Origin: Anaspis maculata
Lineage: Eukaryota; Arthropoda; Insecta; Coleoptera; Scraptiidae
Length of the DNA: 64,000 nt
NCBI GenBank assembly: GCA_949128115.1
Contig: OX421967.1
Location: 60,958,855-61,022,854, forward strand
Reading direction: 5' to 3'
Shown: positions 61,040-64,000 of the stretch, in pieces
How the letters are laid out: every line of letters begins with the position of its first letter
Numbering within the stretch: the stretch's first letter is position 1
Notes under the pieces: generated by a model
The model's database searches: none
The model's input: the letters and a program-made list of their open reading frames with translations, nothing else
What the model was told of the DNA's origin: nothing
Translations under genes and position numbers: made by a program

Positions 61040-64000
61040 GTCACGTGGGTTGAAGCCTGAAGTCACGTGGGTTAAAGCCTGGAGTCACGTGGGTCAAAAC
61101 CTGAAGTCACGTGGGTTGAATCCTGAACTTTTTGGATAACAATTGTGTCTTTTTTTCTCGATATTCCTGTTCGTTTGTCAGATGTTGCGTTTGGAACAAG
61201 TAGCTGCCAACTCCAAAAGTGGTGATCGATCGTTCTGAAAGTCACGTGGGTTGAAGCCTGGAGTCACGTGGGTTGAAGCCTGAAGTCACGTGGGTTGAAA
61301 CCTGAACTTTTTGGATAACAATTGTGTCTTTTTTTTTCGATATTCGTGTTCGTTTGTCAGATGTTGCGTTTGGAACAAGTAGCTGCCAACTCCGAAAGTG
61401 GTGATCGATCGTTTAGGAAGTCACGTGGGTTGAAGCCTGAAGTCACGTGGGTTGAAGCCTGAAGTCACGTGGGTCAAAACCTGAAGTCACGTGGGTTGAA
61501 ACCTGAACTTTTTGGATAACAATTGTGTTTTTTTTTTTTCGATATTCGTGTTCGTTTGTCGGATGTTGCGTTTGGAACAAGTAGCTGCCAACTCCAAAAG
61601 TGGTGATCGATCGTTTTGAAAGTCACGTGGGTTGAAGCCTGGAGTCACGTGGGTTGAAGCCTGAAGTCACGTGGGTCAAAACCTGAAGTCACGTGGGTTG
61701 AAACCTGAACTTTTTGGATAACAATTGTGTCTTTTTTTTTCGATATTCGTGTTCGTTTGTCAGATGTTGCGTTTGGAACAAGTAGCTGCCAACTCCAAAA
61801 GTGGTGATCGATCGTTTTGAAAGTCACGTGGGTTGAAGCCTGGAGTCACGTGGGTTGAAGCCTGAAGTCACGTGGGTTGAAACCTGAACTTTTTGGATAA
61901 CAATTGTGTCTTTTTTTCTCGATATTCCTGTTCGTTTGTCAGATGTTGCGTTTGGAACAAGTAGCTGCCAACTCCAAATGTGGTGATCGATCGTTTTGAA
62001 AGTCACGTGGGTTGAAGCCTGGAGTCACGTGGGTTGGAGCCTGAAGTCACGTGGGTTGAAACCTGAACTTTTTGGATAACAATTGTGTCTTTTTTTTTCG
62101 ATATTCGTGTTCGTTTGTCAGATGTCGCGTTTGGAACAAGTAGCTGCCAACTCCAAAAGTGGTGATCGATCGTTTTGAAAGTCACGTGGGTTGAAGCCTG
62201 AAGTCACGTGGGTTGAAGCCTAAAGTCACGTGGGTCAAAACCTGAAGTCACGTGGGTTGAAACCTGAACTTTTTGGATAACAATTGTGTCTTTTTTCTTC
62301 GATATTCGTGTTCGTTTGTCAGATGTTGCGTTTGGAACAAGTAGCTGCCAACCCCGAAATTGGTGATCGATCGTTTTGAAAGTCACGTGGGTTGAAGCCT
62401 GAAGTCACGTGGGTTAAAGCCTGAAGTCACGTGGGTCAAAACCTGAAGTCACGTGGGTTGAAACCTGAACTTTTTGGATAACAATTGTGTCTTTTTTTTT
62501 CGATATTCGTGTTCGTTTGTCAGATGTTGCGTTTGGAACAAGTAGCTGCCAACTCCAAAAGTGGTGATCGATCGTTTTGAAAGTCACGTGGGTTGAAGCC
62601 TGGAGTCACGTGGGTTGAAGCCTGAAGTCACGTGAGTTGAAACCTGAACTTTTTGGATAACAATTGTGTTTTTTTTCTCGATATTCCTGTTCGTTTGTCA
62701 GATGTTGCGTTTGGAACAAGTAGCTGCCAACTCCAAAAGTGGTGATCGATCGTTTTGAAAGTCACGTGGGTTGAAGCCTGAAGTCACGTGAGTTGAAGCC
62801 TGAAGTCACGTGGGTCAAAACCTGAAGTCACGTGGGTTGGAACCTGAACTTTTTGGATAACAATTGTGTCTTTTTTTTCGATATTCGTGTTCGTTTGTCA
62901 GATGTTGCGTTTGGAACAAGTAGCTGCCAACTCCAAAAGTGGTGATCGATCGTTTTGAAAGTCACGTGGGTTGAAGCCTGGAGTCACGTGGGTTGAAGCC
63001 TGAAGTCACGTGGGTTGAAACCTGAACTTTTTGGATAACAATTGTGTCTTTTTTTCTCGATATTCGTGTTCGTTTGTCAGATGTTGCGTTTGGAACAAGT
63101 AGCTGCCAACTCCGAAAGTGGTGATCGATCGTTTTGAAAGTCACGTGGGTTGAAGCCTGAAGTCACGTGGGTTGAAGCCTGGAGTCACGTGGGTCAAAAC
63201 CTGAAGTCACGTGGGTTGAAACCTGAACTTTTTGGATGACAATTGTGTCTTTTTTTTCGATATTCGTGTTCGTTTGTCAGATGTTGCGTTTGGAACAAGT
63301 AGCTGCCAACTCCAAAAGTGGTGATCGATCGTTTTGAAAGTCACGTGGGTTGAAGCCTGGAGTCACGTGGGTTGAAGCCTGAAGTCACGTGGGTCAAAAC
63401 CTGAAGTCACGTGGGTTGAAACCTGAACTTTTTGGATAACAATTGTGTCTTTTTTTTTCGATATTCGTGTTCGTTTGTCAGATGTTGCGTTTGGAACAAG
63501 TAGCTGACAACTCCAAAAGTGGTGATCGATCGTTTTGAAAGTCACGTGGGTTGAAGCCTGAAGTCACGTGGGTTGAAGCCTGAAGTCACGTGGGTCAAAA
63601 CCTGAAGTCACGTGGGTTGGAACCTGAACTTTTTGGATAACAATTGTGTCTTTTTTTTTCGATATTCGTGTTCGTTTGTCAGATTTTGCGTTTGGAACAA
63701 GTAGCTGCCAACTCCAAAAGTGGTGATCGATCGTTTTGAAAGTCACGTGGGTTGAAGCCTGGAGTCACGTTGGTTGAAGCCTGAAGTCACGTGGGTTGAA
63801 ACCTGAACTTTTTGGATAACAATTGTGTCTTTTTTTTTCGATATTTGTGTTTGTTTGTCAGATGTTGCGTTTGGAACAAGTAGCTGCCAACTCCAAAAGT
63901 GGTGATCGATCGTTTTGAAAGTCACGTGGGTTGAAGCCTGGAGTCATGTGGGTTGAAGCCTGAAGTCACGTGGGTTGAAACCTGAACTTTTTGGATAACA
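61040..64000 (+). repeat. Right-end array segment, truncated at the window edge
   Basis: Fifteen complete units run from 61,040 to 63,920, then a partial unit (63,921-64,000) stops inside GGATAACA of the core. 61,823-62,960 duplicates 53,671-54,809 (offset 8152 bp; shared CAACCCCGAAA near 62,350 and GTGAGTTGAAACC near 62,633). Unique variants are GTTTAGGAAG near 61,415 and TTGTCGGATG near 61,560. The array clearly continues past the window. Confidence 0.85.

Larger units (their letters stand above)
1..64000 (+). repeat. Satellite DNA array, 179/201 bp monomers, entire window
   Basis: The window is a continuous head-to-tail array with no interruption. Successive units start with GTCACGTGGG directly after the core end TCGTTTTGAAA (or TTTTAAAA). 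I count 332 complete units from 172 to 63920, plus a partial unit at each edge. Spacing is 179 bp (three 22-mers) or 201 bp (four), with 1-3 bp deviations caused mostly by poly-T length. Consensus A-unit composition is about A 40, C 29, G 49, T 61 (44% GC). No inverted unit and no inserted foreign sequence was found. Such arrays are typical of eukaryotic centromeric or heterochromatic satellites; the exact chromosomal role is inference. Confidence 0.99.

Noticed and set aside
1..64000. About 60-codon open frames on the minus strand and some on the plus strand as genes
   Set aside because: They recur once per monomer, start at GTG rather than ATG, shift frame between 179 bp units, and have changes scattered without codon pattern. 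The plus-strand versions exist only in units where the stop in TGGTGATCG is changed (TGGCGATCG) or the frame is shifted. They are shadows of the satellite.
1..64000. lac operator or cloning vector sequence, because GGATAACAATT in each core equals part of lacO
   Set aside because: The match is only 11 bp. The rest of lacO and any vector flank are absent, and it sits at a fixed place in a eukaryotic monomer. It is a chance resemblance, though LacI-based reporters could bind weakly here.
1..64000. CENP-B box
   Set aside because: I compared TTCG-containing segments on both strands with the essential pattern TTCG-N4-A-N2-CGGG. None has the required A and CGGG.
1..64000. Yeast-type point centromere (CDEI-CDEII-CDEIII)
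   Set aside because: GTCACGTG fits CDEI, but no 80-90 bp AT-rich CDEII and no CDEIII with the central CCG context follow. The element is repeated over a thousand times.
1..64000. CRISPR array, because of short repeats at regular spacing
   Set aside because: The 22-mers are directly adjacent with no unique spacers, the inter-cluster core is itself repeated, and no cas genes are present.
1..64000. tRNA or SINE-like Pol III promoter boxes in the core
   Set aside because: GATCGATCG matches the B-box pattern GWTCRANNC at only eight of nine positions, and no A-box lies at a suitable distance upstream.
1..64000. Transposon, LTR or insertion sequence inside the array
   Set aside because: Unit spacing stays at 178-204 bp (223 bp twice) throughout, so there is no room for an insertion. 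All length shifts are explained by 22-mers, whole units or poly-T.
1..64000. Origin of the 113 bp core from decayed 22-mers
   Set aside because: The total unit length is close to a multiple of 22, but comparing core segments with the 22-mer I saw no convincing similarity beyond the TTTTGAAAGTCACG junction.
1..64000. Telomeric, rDNA or 5S repeat
   Set aside because: No G-rich telomeric hexamer or heptamer runs and no recognisable rRNA segments occur. The unit is AT-balanced with a poly-T and E-box pattern only.

Overview
The whole 64 kb window is one uninterrupted eukaryotic satellite DNA array. Every stretch I read on either strand belongs to the same head-to-tail tandem repeat. I found no protein-coding gene, RNA gene, transposon, CRISPR array or unrelated single-copy sequence. 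An array of this size made of roughly 0.2 kb units points to a nuclear eukaryotic genome, most likely centromeric, pericentromeric or another heterochromatic block. The species cannot be named from the sequence. The window opens and closes inside a unit, so the array continues on both sides.

Unit architecture: each monomer is an invariant core of about 113 bp plus a short run of 22 bp sub-repeats. The core holds GGATAACAATTG, a poly-T tract usually of 8-12 T, CGATATTCG, a GTTTGTCAGATGTTGCG block, GTAGCTGCCAACTCC and GATCGATCG. Each 22 bp sub-repeat starts with GTCACGTGGG. Three sub-repeats give a 179 bp unit (type A), four give 201 bp (type B), and five give 223 bp (seen twice). By hand I count 332 complete units between 172 and 63920, mean 192 bp, giving roughly 1,190 22-mers, nearly all with a perfect CACGTG. 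All units point the same way.

Layout: from 1 to about 25.4 kb the units form a higher-order repeat (HOR). The fullest copy is a 23-mer of 4365 bp (733-5097). It is followed by a 21-mer of 3963 bp and several shorter deletion derivatives (9061-11742, 11743-15703, 15704-19126, 19127-21810, 21811-25389). From 25.4 to 33.4 kb the array is mainly B units with less HOR order. From 33.4 to about 40 kb fragments of the left HOR reappear, with local duplications of 918 bp and a 404 bp dimer. The 29,324-33,317 block recurs at 43,104-47,097, on the far side of that HOR island. The right part (47-64 kb) carries its own segmental duplications (2347, about 2904/2724 and 8152 bp offsets).

The array therefore looks shaped by repeated unequal exchange or conversion at several scales: 22 bp, 179/201 bp, 0.4-4.4 kb and 10-15 kb. 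The most interesting biological feature is the density and phasing of GTCACGTG boxes, about one per 54 bp in clusters spaced 22 bp apart. These could bind basic helix-loop-helix (bHLH) proteins in very large numbers. That is inference; the sequence shows only the motifs.
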